Source of the DNA: Citrus sinensis
Lineage: Eukaryota; Streptophyta; Magnoliopsida; Sapindales; Rutaceae
DNA length: 64,000 nucleotides
Direction: 5' to 3'
NCBI RefSeq assembly: GCF_022201045.2
Contig: NC_068558.1
Location: 41,435,501-41,499,500, forward strand
The notes under the pieces are model-generated. The model was given only the letters and a program-made list of their open reading frames with translations, was not told the DNA's origin and made no database searches. Every line of letters begins with the position of its first letter. The first letter of the stretch is position 1. Made by a program: the position numbers and the translations under genes. Below, one piece after another: positions 38,425 through 50,607 of the stretch.

Positions 38425-39673
38425 CCCCTCGGTTTTTACGCTCTCTCAACCACCAGGGTCAGCAGGTACAATACAAGCAAAATGACTTATGTTCTCTCTT
38501 TGTAATGGCTGGTTTTGCCGCCTCCCTTATCTCTTTTTGAGTAATGGGCATTCAGTATTCTTTACTGGGTTTATGTGCAAAGCTGGTTTTGTTTTTTGTT
38601 TTTTATTTCCTTTCGGTTGTGTGGTCTCTTTTGATCTTGTGTTTTTGGGGTTTGTCTCTTTCTTTGTTTATGAAAGGTGGTGGGTTGGTGGGTAAGGTTG
38701 ACTTATTCACGATGAAGAGAGACTTTATAATTCTTTTCAAGAATCGCTTTTGGGAAATTTTAGTAAACCTCTACTCGGTGAATATGGGTTATTCCGGTTT
38801 ACTTTATGCTGCTTGTAAACAATTTTTGTACTTATTTTCCTTTCATTTAACTTTGTCACCCTGTCTTGGTATCAATGATGACGTTTGTTTACTCATTTTG
38901 GTTTTAAGTTGTTTATACAATCTAAGCAGGAGTCCGCTATTTGATTTTAGCTCGTATTTAGCGGCACCTATAAGTAGTATTTTGCTCATGATTTTTTTGT
39001 TTTGTTTTTGAAGAGTTCTTTAGTTGCTTTACTTGGTAACTGGAGCTAGCTAACAACCATAACTATTGGGTTAATTTTAGCTGGAGATATATTTGTTTTA
39101 AAAAAAGCTGGTCATTAGCTCACATTGTAGGAGTTTTGATTGTTAGTGGTCAATTGACGCAAGGGAACTTTCTTGCTTCCTCAAAATTTGCTATTCCTCC
39201 TTTGTGCAGTTTAGTTTGCTTCTCCATAGGAAATTACATGCTTTCATCCTGTTATACTTGCAGTGAGCTCAAATTGCTGCTCCAAGTAACTAATGGTTCA
39301 AATTATATTTGCCTAAATATTATTTTTTGTCACTGAAGTTTTCCTTTTAATCAAATTACTTGAAAAGATGTATGTCTTTTGATGCTGTTTTCCTTGTCTG
39401 ATAGCATTCCGTTTTTGCTTTTCTTCGTGTTCATTTTTCAATTATTGACTGCCATCCTATTTTCATTTAAGTATATTACTGTTACTGTTCAGATTGCTCT
39501 TTTTTTTTTTTTTAATCCAATAGTAGTTTTAATTTATAATTTTTTCCCAATAGGAATTCAGATTCTTAGGCATTCTCTGTTTAATCTGTTTTTGGTGATC
39601 CTAGAAGCCAACGGTATATGGGAAGAGACACCAACTAGGTCATTGTTCATTGTTAGCAATATTTGGATCCATC

Positions 39674-42600
39674 ATGGTGAGTTTACGAAGGCGCAAGCTC
39701 CTGGGACTCTGCTCTGGTAAGCATCAGTTGAAACAAAAGCGCCATGCTTTTAGTTGTTTATTTTTTTCAGTTCTGCCTTATTAGCAGTTTGCAAGAAGAT
39801 AAATTATAATATACGAAATTTGTTTATCACTTTTCTTATAGGGGTTCTATGTCATGTGAGAATTATAGTGATCACCAAATTTGGTGTGACTTTGCAGGAA
39901 AAAGTTCTTTTGTGGCTCCTCTTCCTAGGACTTCTGAAAATGGTAATGCTCCAGAGAATTCAACCCAAAATATCAGACCTATCAGTCTGCGTCCTAGTTC
40001 ATTGGATAATGTCAGCCTGCAAAGAGGGGTATGGAGGGATTTTAATCAGATATTTCTCCATTTTGTATGAATTTTGCATTTTTGAATATTTTCTTCTTCT
40101 TTAGTGGAGATGGAAGTTTTTTAAAATCATAGTATTTGTGCTTTTTCTTAGCTCATATAGCTACTTGTCACTACCTTCATTGCACAAAATTTGAAGCATC
40201 TCTAAATGTGATGGTATGGGGTTTAAGAATTAATCAGTGGTGCTGTCTAGAAAAGAAAAACAGAACACACTAGGATTATGAAGTTGCTTAAATCCAGTCT
40301 TAGATAATGAAAATCTTTTTCCTTCGTTTAGATATGTGGTTATATCATTAGCGACGGAGGAGTGCCTTCTCCCAAATTATAGGAAACCTTTCTCTGCAGA
40401 GAAATGCCCAAAGCTTTATATTTCAAATTATTTGGTGATCACCAACTCACTTTATACATTTGAACATGTTTTAAATGATGTAAATGCATTGTTCTGTGAA
40501 GATGATTTACATTTCATTCTTGTTTGTGTGTTTATATGTAGTTGTGTATCATAGTAGCATAATGTGGCAATTTTATGTGGAAGTAAGTTAAGATATCTAA
40601 CCATGGATAAAACTAAGCCGGGTAGAATTTTCGCACACACCACATTTGATCTTAGCGAAAAAAATGTATATGTCTTCACTAAAAGAATATAGGAGAGTTA
40701 GAGACAGTGAAGACTCTGCTCTCCTCTCCTATACATGTACATTTCCATCTTGGGTACCCCTGTCAATTTGGAGGAGGGGTGATCAAATGTCTCTCAGATT
40801 TAGTACGAGTGAAAGGATATGATGAGTCCCCTATCAATTGACACTTGGTCAATCAATTGCAGTCTGGGATATCCCTTCTGTTCAAAAACCCCCATCTTTG
40901 TAACCTGGTTTCTTACCGCCGGAATCACAGAGCTTGTATAATTTGTCAATCCCAAAGGTCTGGCAGTGCCTGTGAACTTGGCCTGTAGGCCAACTGTGCT
41001 CTTGATTTCTAGTACCTTTTACTCAGAAAGTAAAATAGCATATGTACATGAAAAATTATTTCTAGATCCTATACTCCCATCATTTTCTGTTCCATGAGTT
41101 TGATTTAATTAATATGTGATGGAAACATATTAACTTAGTGCATGTTCTCCATAATGAATGCATTAACGAGTTCTGATGCATGATTTTATGTAGTTGGATT
41201 ATGTAAAAGATAAGTAGTAAGTTGCAACCCTTGCAAATTTTGTGTTTCAATTCCATAATTTATGCTTATGATTGTATTATTAAATGGTATTTCCCAGATA
41301 GCTGTTGAAAAAGAAGGACCTGCATCATCCAATGTGTCTGGTGCAAGCTCTCCGGAACAGCGGAGTAAAAAACCAAAAGAGCAGCATGTTGAAAATGAGC
41401 AGCATTTTCCTTCATTTTCAGGTTTGTCAGGAATTTTTTTCCTGTGTGAATTAATTATAACCATATGCAGATTCATTGGCATCTGCCTTTACAAATACCT
41501 TTAATATTTGATATGTTCTGGAACTTGGATTTATTAGATAACATGGAAAAAGTTTTGCTGGTTCTATGTCTGTCTTGGAGGAAGCAAATTCATATTTATT
41601 TCTAAACAATATGATTTTTCCTGATTTACATTGTTCACAATTACCATCATATGCTTGATGAGCAGTCGCTGAAGTTCTCAAAAAGAAAATGGTATGTAGT
41701 TGGTGCTATCTAAATTACTTTCCTAAAAACCGCTTCTTTGTACAATTGATCTGTAATTCAGTAAAAATTGTTAATACTACGATCTGAACTTGCATTCAAT
41801 AGAAAGCTGTGACTAACAGTTCTTGAGAAATCTCATTGAGATTATTCACTGATACTTTTATCATTGATTTTGAAGCAACAACTGCTAATTATCAATAAAA
41901 TTGTTGATTTTTGGTTGTCATGTGTGGAAGCATTCTTTTAATCTAGAGGTATCCCCTTTGAATGAGTCAATGAGGGCTTTTTCTTTTTTCTTTTTTGGGT
42001 CCTTAAACTTCTGTGTTTTGTCATGCTGAATAACTATCAGAGTAGTTGGTAGAAGTTCTAATAAATCACCCATGGATCGAGATTTCATAGAGAGCTGATA
42101 AGCAGGGAATGATCACACTCACTCAAAAGAACTAAATGCAGCATCTTCCAATGAGTACGAAAATACTTTCAGAGACTCTGAAACTATGATCTTTGATTGA
42201 AATCCAACTGAAAATGGACAACTTGGCCAGTTGGCTGTTCAAATGGTTTTTTACTTCTGTCTGGTGGTAAATGGAATCCAATGAAATCAATCTGGAGTGA
42301 TCTTGTGTCATTTATGGACTTAGTGAATATAAAAATTCTGAGCAGAGTAACGTGTTGGTTGAAATTGTTGGTTAGTCTAGGTGGTCCAAAAGTTGGTAAA
42401 ATCATTTCGTTTTTCCAGCTTCTGATGATTAGAGATTTGTGGTTGTTCCTCTTTTCTTCTCTCTCTCTCTCTTTTGGAGGAGATGTGCATCAGCATAGTT
42501 AGTGTCTTAGTTTCCTTTCAGTTTTGTGTACCTTAAATACTTTTAAATCCATCTTTGTTTCCATGGTGTCTTTTCTGTTTTTTCACAATTGCTTTGCTAG

Positions 42601-44137
42601 GGAAAAAAAAATGTAATGGAATTAATATTTATTAGAACCTATTTCACAGAACAAAGTTGTAGATACTTCTGTGAATAAATTGTTGTTGGGATTTCTATTT
42701 GTGCTGCATCATTATGACCAAAGGCTATTGTGATTTGTTCCATTCGCAGGGCTACCTATCAAACGCAGAAAGCGACATAGGAGGAAGCAAATTCAAAACC
42801 AGGAACCGTGTCTAATGAGAGGTGTCTACTTCAAAAATATGAAATGGCAGGCAGCAATAAAAGTGGACAAGAAACAAATCCACCTGGGGACTGTTGGTTC
42901 ACAAGAGGAGGCTGCTCGTTTGTATGATAGGTAATGAATTAAATTTCACCAAGCACATTAAATAATAATTGTTATCATATAAAAATAGAATTCATGTGCT
43001 TGAATACCAGTTTCACACTGCCATTACTTTCTACAGCTGTGTGATTCAGAGAAGTATAGTCCATAAAGATTATGCAGCATATGCAAAATCTTTACCAGAC
43101 ATCAAACACACATTTAATCGTATATGACTTGCATTTTTTATCATGATCATTATAATTTTGTTATTAGTTTTGTAAACTGATATGCGTGATTTTTTCTTTT
43201 AATTCTTGAATAACAGACTGGTACATCAAGTATTATTCTTGATTCTAAACTATAGTGTGGGTACACTTACCTTTAGAAAGCATGACCAAAATGTTTTTTT
43301 TTTTTTAAGGCTTGGATAAATCTCAGCTATTCATCTAACCTTAGGGCCCTTCTTAAATCAGCTAAATTGACATAATGTTAGAGGTCCCTCGGCTCAGATG
43401 CTTGTCGGCATTGTCCTTGTCTCTGACGTCATAACAACTTTAGCCACAAAGGTCATAACATAGAACTGGTATTTCCTGCAACCCCAAGTGTGGGACCCTC
43501 TATTGTGAGGTTCAATCATTATAATTAAATAATAGAACTGAAATGCATGGATGAAGTTGCCTCCAACTTAGTGGCTTGTCTAGAGAATGCACAAGCACGC
43601 TGTTATTGAGAAATACTAGCAGACTAGCAGAGTTACATAGTAGGAAAATTTTAGTTTGTGAAGCAAAACTAAGTAAGAATCTTTTATCAGAAAATATGCT
43701 AATGGAAGTCGCACCAAGAATTTGGTGAGATGTATAAATAGATGTATGAATTTGCCAGTTGGTCTGTGTCTATGCAGGGCGGCTTTCATGTGTGGGAGGG
43801 AGCCCAACTTTGAGCTCTCAGAAGAGGAGAAGCAAGAACTTAGGCAATTCAAGTGGGATGAATTCTTGGCTTTCACTCGCCGTTCAATCACTCATAAAAG
43901 TAACTTCTGAAAATTCATGGCTTAATCACAGTGCTTCTATTAGTTTTCATCCGTTAGATGTTCTAAAATGAATTCCACTTTTTGACAATAATTTCAGAGT
44001 ACAAAAGACGAGTTGGTGTAGGATCAAATAAGCGGTCTGAGTCTCCATTGGAAGAGGATGGTGACTGGGATAGCAAGCAAGGAGTTAACGGCTTCTCTGC
44101 TTCAGAAGAAGCAGGGCAAGACTCATCAGCCTCTTAG
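39674..44137 (+). CDS. APD1: APD1-type single-AP2-domain factor (ERF-like, At4g13040 family)
   Basis: Six coding exons: 39674-39716, 39898-40028, 41298-41421, 42750-42930, 43778-43899 and 43998-44137, giving 246 residues. The start is MVSLRRRKLLGLCSGK, the end typical of this family. A basic nuclear-localisation-like stretch (KRRKRHRRK, 104-112) precedes CLMRGVYFKNMKWQAAIKV, and an AP2-type DNA-binding fold continues through IHLGTVGSQEEAARLYDRAA to GREPNFEL. The divergent AP2 domain, with KNMKWQA where ERFs have RPWGKWAA-like residues, marks the separate 'soloist/ERF-like' group. In Arabidopsis the relative is described as a positive regulator of salicylic-acid defence. The AP2 domain is cut by the intron at 42931-43777, after YDR. 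Transfer of function is by homology only. Confidence 0.88.
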
Positions 44138-45043
44138 AAGCTATGTTTTAAAAGAATCGAGGCTGAATAATTGTAAGTTTCTAACGGCTCAGTTCTAGCT
44201 GACTAGCCTCCATTTTTTTTGTATAAAGGCTCCTATTAGGGCTAATCATCGGAGATCTCTGTGTTGTCCGTTAATTAGACATTTACAGGTTTGATGCGAT
44301 AGAATTAAAATATTAGATATTAGATATTAATATTTCTGAATCATCTTCATTCTTAGAACACCAAAAATGAGTGAAGCTACATATTGAGCCCAAATTTTCT
44401 GGTTTATGGAAGATCGCCCTCATTTCCAACTCATTATTTTCTCTTCTGAGTTCTGCCCGCCCATGTCTTCTAAAGCGTTCGAGAAACTCATTATTTCTAT
44501 GTTTTTCTGCAATGTAAACTTAAGCATCAGTGGCTTGGTTAAAACAACGCCGCTCAAGAAGTAGTACATTTTATTTAAGGCAAAATTTGCCAGAAAATAA
44601 AATAAACCCCCCTCAAAGTACAATTCGATTTAACAAATAAAGAAATGTTTTAAGGTCTCAGTACTTTTTTCAAAATTTAGGATATTTTTACCTTCTGAGT
44701 TTTATGAAGAGGGGTTTGTTTTTAATATTGATATACAGTACTATTACCGATATTACACGAAAGATTATAATTAGTATTTCTAATTAGATTATACAATTGG
44801 GACTCTCGTGTCGTATACATTAATATTCGGAAGCACCGTCTAGATTTTTAAATTATTTTTAAATCTTATTTAATATTCGAGGGTTGTTTACTCGACTCAT
44901 GCAATAATATTTAGAATAATAAATCTTTTGGTGAAAACTATCATCTGTAATCCAATAACATTCATGTTGTATCATAAAAAATTACTATCACATATAATCT
45001 AAGAACATTTATGTTATATCATAAAAAATTAACAAACAAAAAT
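44138..45043. other. 3' flank with diverged repeat units
   Basis: The 3' UTR of the AP2 gene extends to roughly 44300. From about 44750 there are diverged copies of the repeat motifs that become tandem after 45564 (for example CTCGTGTCGTATACATTAAT near 44804 and a TTGTTTACTCGACTCATG-like block near 44884). Confidence 0.45.
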
Positions 45044-45057
45044 GCGGAAACATACTT

Positions 45058-45404
45058 TTCTTTTTTTAACTGATTAAGCATTAGGTTACTGTATTACACA
45101 AAGATATATATAATTGTTATGACAGCAGGTCATTACACTGATATTTACAATAAGATATATATACAAGAGACTTACATTATTACATTTTTAGTCTATGAAA
45201 CACATGCCCAGTCAAATACCCCTCACGGAGGAGGGATGTCTCTACTCCACTCGTATTTCGCAATGGAGAAAGACGTTGTAAGTACTCTCCACACAATTAT
45301 ATTTAATTGAGGGAGGTTGAGTCCGTGGGGACTCGAACCATTGCCCTCATAGTCATGCTTAACTTTGAAGGCAATGGTTCACCACTGGTCTACAAGCCCA
45401 AGTG
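45058..45404 (-). mobile_element. tRNA-derived SINE, 347 bp, with 14-bp target duplications
   Basis: On the minus strand the head has a pol III A-box-like TAGACCAGTGG (45392-45382) and a perfect B box GGTTCGAGTCC (45339-45329). The tail ends in an A-rich run (TTCTTTTTTT on the plus strand at 45058-45067). It is flanked by GCGGAAACATACTT (45044-45057) and GCGGAAACGTACTT (45405-45418), a 14-bp target duplication with one mismatch, placed exactly at the head and the A-tail. This is the full structure of a plant SINE. The A and B boxes are slightly further apart than in a tRNA. Confidence 0.85.
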
Positions 45405-45563
45405 GCGGAAACGTACTTAAATCCATAACGTTGAATTACTCTCTAGAGCCAGGTGGTTAGTCTTTAGATCAACTATATTCTCCTAGAAAATGATTTAAAC
45501 CATTTTTAAACCCTCAAATATTATCGGAGATAACAATTGGTATTTATAATCAAATTGTACAAT

Positions 45564-45780
45564 TGGGATCCCTCGTGTAGTGTACATTGATTTTCTAAAG
45601 CACTGCTTAGATTTTTAAACCATTTTTATATAACTGAGACCCCTCGTGTCGTGTACATTGATTTTCTGAAGCATTGCCAAGATTTTTAAAGCATTTTTAT
45701 ATAATTAGGACTTCTCGTGTTACAAACATTGATCTTCTAAAATACTATCTAGATTTTTAAATCATTTTAAAACCTCATCT
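45564..45780. repeat. Tandem repeat, about 75-bp unit, three diverged copies
   Basis: Units begin near 45564, 45634 and 45706 and share CTCGTGT, TACATTGATTTTCT, an ARCAYTGC-like block, AGATTTTTAAA and CATTTTTATATAA. A further single copy lies near 44800. The copies differ from each other at many positions, so the array is old. Confidence 0.7.
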
Positions 45781-45825
45781 AATATTAAGGGGTTTTCTAC
45801 TTCAGGTGTCGTGATGAGAAAATTG

Positions 45826-46250
45826 TCTCCACTTTAAAACCCTCTCTAATATTAGAGGGTCACTCACATTTTGTGAGAAAAAAATATTATTTTTACTCAA
45901 TTATATTATTTAAGGGCTGTCTATTTTACTCACATTTTGTGAAGATCTCCACTTTAAAACCCTCTCTAATATTAGAGGGTCACTCACAGTTTGTGAGAAA
46001 AAATATTATTTTCACTCAATTATATTATTTAAGGGCTGTCTATTCTACTCACATTTTGTGAGGGAGAAGATTGTCTCCACTCAATAATATTCGAGTAATA
46101 TTCAAAGATTGTCTACTTTACTCGTATTTCATGAGAGAAAAGATTGTCTCTATATTTTTTAGGGTTATTTACTTCACTCATGACATAATATTTGAGAGTT
46201 ATTTACTTTACTCACATTTTTCGAGGGAGAAAATTGTCTCTACTTAGGCC
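45826..46250. repeat. 120-bp tandem duplication and SINE-body-like short repeats
   Basis: The block starting TCTCCACTTTAAAACCCTCT at 45826 is repeated almost exactly at 45946 (120-bp period). Within and after it a motif of about 45 bases recurs near 45917, 46033, 46108 and 46195: CTAYTYTACTCACATTTTGT with GAGGGAGAAGATTGTCTC. The same motif occurs in the SINE body at about 45238-45280, so the array may come from SINE sequence. Confidence 0.65.
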
Positions 46251-46349
46251 AAATGCCCATTAGTTACAAGCACATGATTTCAATATATAGAGAAGATATG
46301 ATAAAAGATAAATAAAAAATAAAAAAAATCTTTTGCTCATATTATAACT

Positions 46350-46480
46350 CATATTACATAGGAGATATATTGCTTCTATCCAATTATTTCATAATTAAGG
46401 AAGAAAATTAAACTCCTCATAATTATTTTTATGGAGTTCGAACAATTGTTCTCCCACTAAGTTAAATGCCTATTGATTAA
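46350..46480 (-). mobile_element. Fragment of a second SINE of the same family
   Basis: On the minus strand an A-box-like TAACTTAGTGG (46464-46454) is followed by a B-box-like GTTCGAACTCC (46443-46433), then AATTATGAGGAGTTTAATTT-like sequence similar to the body of the SINE at 45058-45404. The borders and target duplications are not clear. Confidence 0.5.
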
Positions 46481-46934
46481 AAAAAAAAATCCTCAAACTT
46501 CACAACAATTTTTGGAACATGATAATTAAATAAGAAATTAAAAATGGGCGGGATTACTTTTAACCTAAATATTTTTTACTTAGAATTTTAACACAAATTC
46601 TCATCCATTGATCTTGTAAAATCAAATGATAAATATAAAATCATTAAATGTTACCATTTTTTAAAATTTAAATATCTATTATTGTTACTGCCAAGATTCA
46701 TAATAAATTATAATTTATGTTAAAATTTCAATTTTTTAAATTAGAAAAGCATGACTCTTTAAATATAATTGGGCCGTATTTAAGCCCAATAGAATTGGGT
46801 AGTACTGAACGCCAAGAATGATGGACCCACATAACATTCGGCCGACCCAGCACCGTTTGTTAGTTGTGTCGTGTGATTCGGAGTTCGGAGATTGAATTGA
46901 CACAAACATAAACAAAGAGAAGAGAGCATATCAA
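46481..46934. other. Upstream region of the Tim17-like gene
   Basis: AT-rich to about 46770, then a less AT-rich stretch up to the start codon that contains TGGGCC-type site II motifs (GGGCCGTATT near 46771 and AGCCCAATAG near 46784), typical of promoters of plant mitochondrial and housekeeping genes. Confidence 0.4.
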
Positions 46935-49501
46935 ATGTCTCAAGGCGATTCAAAGAAACTTGAAGGGGACGCCCCATCAGCATCATCATCATCTGACGGG
47001 CGGAAGGAGCGCATCATCGTTCCCGCTATCCTCGCAGGTAGCACTTCATTGAAACGAAAGAAAAAAATTACTTTTAAATTTTTGTTTCTTTTGAATGATG
47101 TCCACCCTTACTGTTTTGTTACTGGGCAGGTCTTGTTGGTGGAGTATCTGGGTTGTTATCAAAGCACCGGAAAGTACACGGGCTTGCTAATATTTCAGCT
47201 ACTTATGCCACTAACTTATCCATTGTCACTGCTTGCTATTGCGGTTTGTTCTTTTCTTTTATTTTGATTCTCAGATTCTTTAGTTGTAGTTGTTATCGTT
47301 GACTGATTTACTGAATTGCGATCTTTTGTTTCTCCATCAGTATAAGCATTTTGTTAAGAATGTTCTGATGTTCCATGAAATCGAGTTACCCCAGCAATCT
47401 TGTGAAATATGTTATAACTTTTGTAATAGTAGTGAGAGCATGCTTGGTTATATATGTGTTAGTACTTGGATCATAAGTTCATGACCACTTCTTGAGTTTG
47501 AAACTACAGTATCAATACTTAGTGAGACAAATCATATATAATCATTTGCTTTTTGTATATCCTGTAGACTAAAGAGTATCCAAAGTACCTGATATATTTG
47601 TGTCTCCGGAGGGAAGTGTTTTTAAAATGCTGAAATGCAGATACACTTGAGAGGCATTGAGGAGGATCGGTAAAAAGTTAAGATTATCGAAGAACATGTT
47701 ATAAGAAGGCTTGGGTGACACGGTTACTCATATGTCATCTGTTGTGATGATAACTCATATTGCTGACACAGATTTCTGGTCAAGTAGGAAATAAGTGTGT
47801 GTGAGACTATATAAATATAAACGACACATGAATTTTTGTGGTTCAACACCTGACCTACGTTCATGGGCGGAAAATAGAGCAATTACTATTTAGAAAAATG
47901 TACAATGAGACTGCTCTTTGATATGAGTGTTTTATTTTGTCCCCTTTGATTAACAGAGACCCTTTATTTATAGTGTTCTGCAGATAGCATGAAATTCAAA
48001 TCAAACTCTTCTTGGTCAACCTTATTACTTAAGATTTGGATGAAGTTGCAATTTTTATCTCTATCTTATTTATCTCCATCTCACTTTTAGATGGACTCGA
48101 ACGACCTGCTTCTAGAATTTCCTGACCCACTCTAGTTTACTTCCCGTAGAGCCTATAAGCCTGCTTCCTAAGATGGGTTTTAGTATACCCCAGTTCAATG
48201 ACTTGGTATGCAATCCATGATTTGTTATCCTAGTGCCATAGACACTTTGCGGGAAATAGGTTGAAGAATCTTGGTGCTCCATGCAAGGTTGTTTAGTGAA
48301 TTCATCCTTTCTCACTGAAAAGATTTGCATGGTGTTGTATAACCAGCTTTGGAACTAAAGTTATGTGTTTGTTAGTGCACTGACAAGTTGGAGTCCTCGT
48401 ACTGGGACCATACATATTTGAGTTGGACACCACCTTGAACCCTAAAACTCTTCTTATGTGGGATTTCCTACTTACGCAGTTGCATTTGGGGTTTTTGTTG
48501 TCTGGTTATCTCCAATAAGGATCAGTTAAGGCCTTTCTGCTGAGGCCATTGATGTAGTCGTGCCAAAGGTGCTGCCAAAGGAAAATGCAGCACCTTTGGC
48601 TTCAAGTGGTTTCAGTTGAGAGTTAGAAAATTTAGTTACTGACAATGTTTTACCTTCATGTATGGAATCTCTTCAGATTTTTGGTTGGTCATGAAAATTT
48701 CTTATTGGTAATAAGTAGGGAATTGCTAACAAATGATCGCAAAATTTGGTTGGACGAGAATATTTCATTCACAGAGATTTGTTCAGATTAGAAATTTGTT
48801 TCTTTGATTGGACAGGGGCACGTGAATTTGTAAGAGTCAGTCGGAAAACTGGACCTGATGATCTAGTAAATTCTGCAATTGCGGGCTTTGGCAGTGGTGC
48901 TCTTCTTGGGCGTCTTCAGGGTAAAGTATTGTGATTCTCTCTCGTCTGTCTCTGCATGCATGTGTTTCTAGGCCAAAACTATTTTTGGAAGTGTAAGCTT
49001 GCTTAATCTCTACAAGAACCATACCAATCAGGCTAGTAAGGCATCTGCTTTGAGTAACTTTCTTTTGTACTGAGCATCATAAATTTGGCTAAGCCACATC
49101 AGGGTCATACCTAGAATTCAATCTGAAATTGGCACAGTAGAGGCAAAGATTTTTTGTTATCTTGTACCATTCCTCCTCCGAGATTGCCAACATTCCTTCA
49201 ATCTTCAGTGGATGTAAGTATTTTTTTTCATTGGCTTTTAGGTGGTCAGCGTGGTGCACTGCGTTACTCAGTCATCTTTGCTGTTGTCGGAACAACCGTG
49301 GATTATGCTACTCTCAGACTAGCACCGATAATAAGGAACTTCAGAGAATCTCATAAAGATGGTGATTGGTTGAAGTTGCCAGAGTGGTCTCCTATTCAAG
49401 TACTTGATGAGGAGGCACTTGCTGAAAAAAAAGCTAGGGAGCAAAAACTGTATGCACAAACACAGCAGGCACTTGGGAAACTAAGAAAAGAAGAATCTTG
49501 A
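46935..49501 (+). CDS. Tim17/Tim22/Tim23 (PRAT) family membrane protein
   Basis: Four exons, 46935-47037, 47130-47243, 48816-48920 and 49242-49501, give 193 residues. Glycine-rich membrane segments characteristic of PRAT proteins are seen: IIVPAILAGLVGGVSGLLS, AIAGFGSGALLGRLQGGQRG and ALRYSVIFAVVGTTVDYATL. The N-terminus is short, serine-rich and polar, without an evident presequence. The C-terminal third is a charged helix rich in A, E, K and Q. Relatives sit in the inner membrane of mitochondria or the plastid envelope and form import channels or pore-like proteins; which organelle applies here cannot be told from sequence. Intron 2 is long (1.57 kb). Every intron splits a glycine codon in the same phase, suggesting exons of common origin or simple phase conservation. 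Confidence 0.88.
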
Positions 49502-50607
49502 TGCATGTGTTTCTTTTCATGTAGAGTTTTTTAGTAGAGTTTTCATATCTACCTAAACAATGTTTCTGGGCACTCCTTTTTTGTTCAAATGGTGTGACCT
49601 TTTAAGTTTGATGGGGACGTTGTTTTGGTTGCCCCTCTGTGGCTCTGCTGATATTTTGCACCAGGAGGATTCCATGAGAAATTGGAAGATAATCGAAAAA
49701 GAGATTGCAGGGTGATTGCTTGCCTCTTTGTTCAATTCCACAAAAAGGATATTTCATGATAAAAGATTACATAATGCTTTTATATTTGGTAATCACGTCC
49801 TAGGTGGTCATCAGTATTGAAATTGAAATACTAGTATTATTAGTACCATTATATAATATGCTGGTGTTGGCAATTCATGGAGCCAATTTCTCTTTGCAAG
49901 AGGTTGTGCTTCTAGTAAGAAGCTACATTAATTAATGGATCAATTATAGCAACCCGTTTGCAAACTATCGATATTGGCATGTAATTATGTAAAGACTAGA
50001 TTGACTGGTGAGATGAGGCAATGAAATCATTCTGTACAGGCAGATTATTATTATTCTTATTATTTTCTGCACCCAATGACCAGACGAAGAGTTTTGAATG
50101 ACAACTGCAGTCTTCCCAGACACAAAGGAGGAGAAAAGATAAAGGAAGTGGGAATTCCTTCTCGGGTTGCTACTTCCATTACTAGGAGCTGGCTAAGTTA
50201 CAGATTCTGTAACATACAGATCCAACTTAGCCAGCTCCTGATTGGTTAGCTAGCTACCAAACAAAAACAATTGCACGCTTTTTCTCCATATGCAGGACAG
50301 GTGTGGTGCATGCATTGGGTGCGTATGTTACAGAATCTGTAAGGTAGACAGGTCCCCATTACTAATATACATCATTTACAAGGAAATCATGTCAAAAGAA
50401 AAGCATAAATGACAACAACATAATTCAGATCTTGTTTTCAACCAGCAGTCCAAAGATCACACGCTGGCATTGAATCACAATCCACACACTTATCATAATA
50501 AAGATCTACCCTTCTCAAAAAAAAAATTTAAAAAAAATGCCATGTTTCCACTTCATCACATCTCAGATGACTAGTTCAATGGAAGAACTCCTTGATGCTT
50601 CGTGATG
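49502..50607. other. Convergent 3' region with a 16-bp perfect hairpin
   Basis: This holds the 3' UTRs of the Tim17-like gene and FHA2, which face each other. At 50184-50239 AGGAGCTGGCTAAGTT is followed by its exact reverse complement, and the loop holds TTACAGATTCTGTAA, itself a near palindrome whose inverse recurs near 50319-50332. No coding frame is seen. Confidence 0.5.

Noticed and set aside
44570-44720. MULE-end-like pyrimidine-rich sequence
   Set aside because: Only one end is visible, without an inverted partner or duplication.
47700-48200. Transposon-like motif in intron 2 of the Tim17-like gene (GTGGTTCAACACCTGACC and around)
   Set aside because: It recalls a phrase common in plant repeats, but no terminal repeats or target duplications were found, so no element is claimed.
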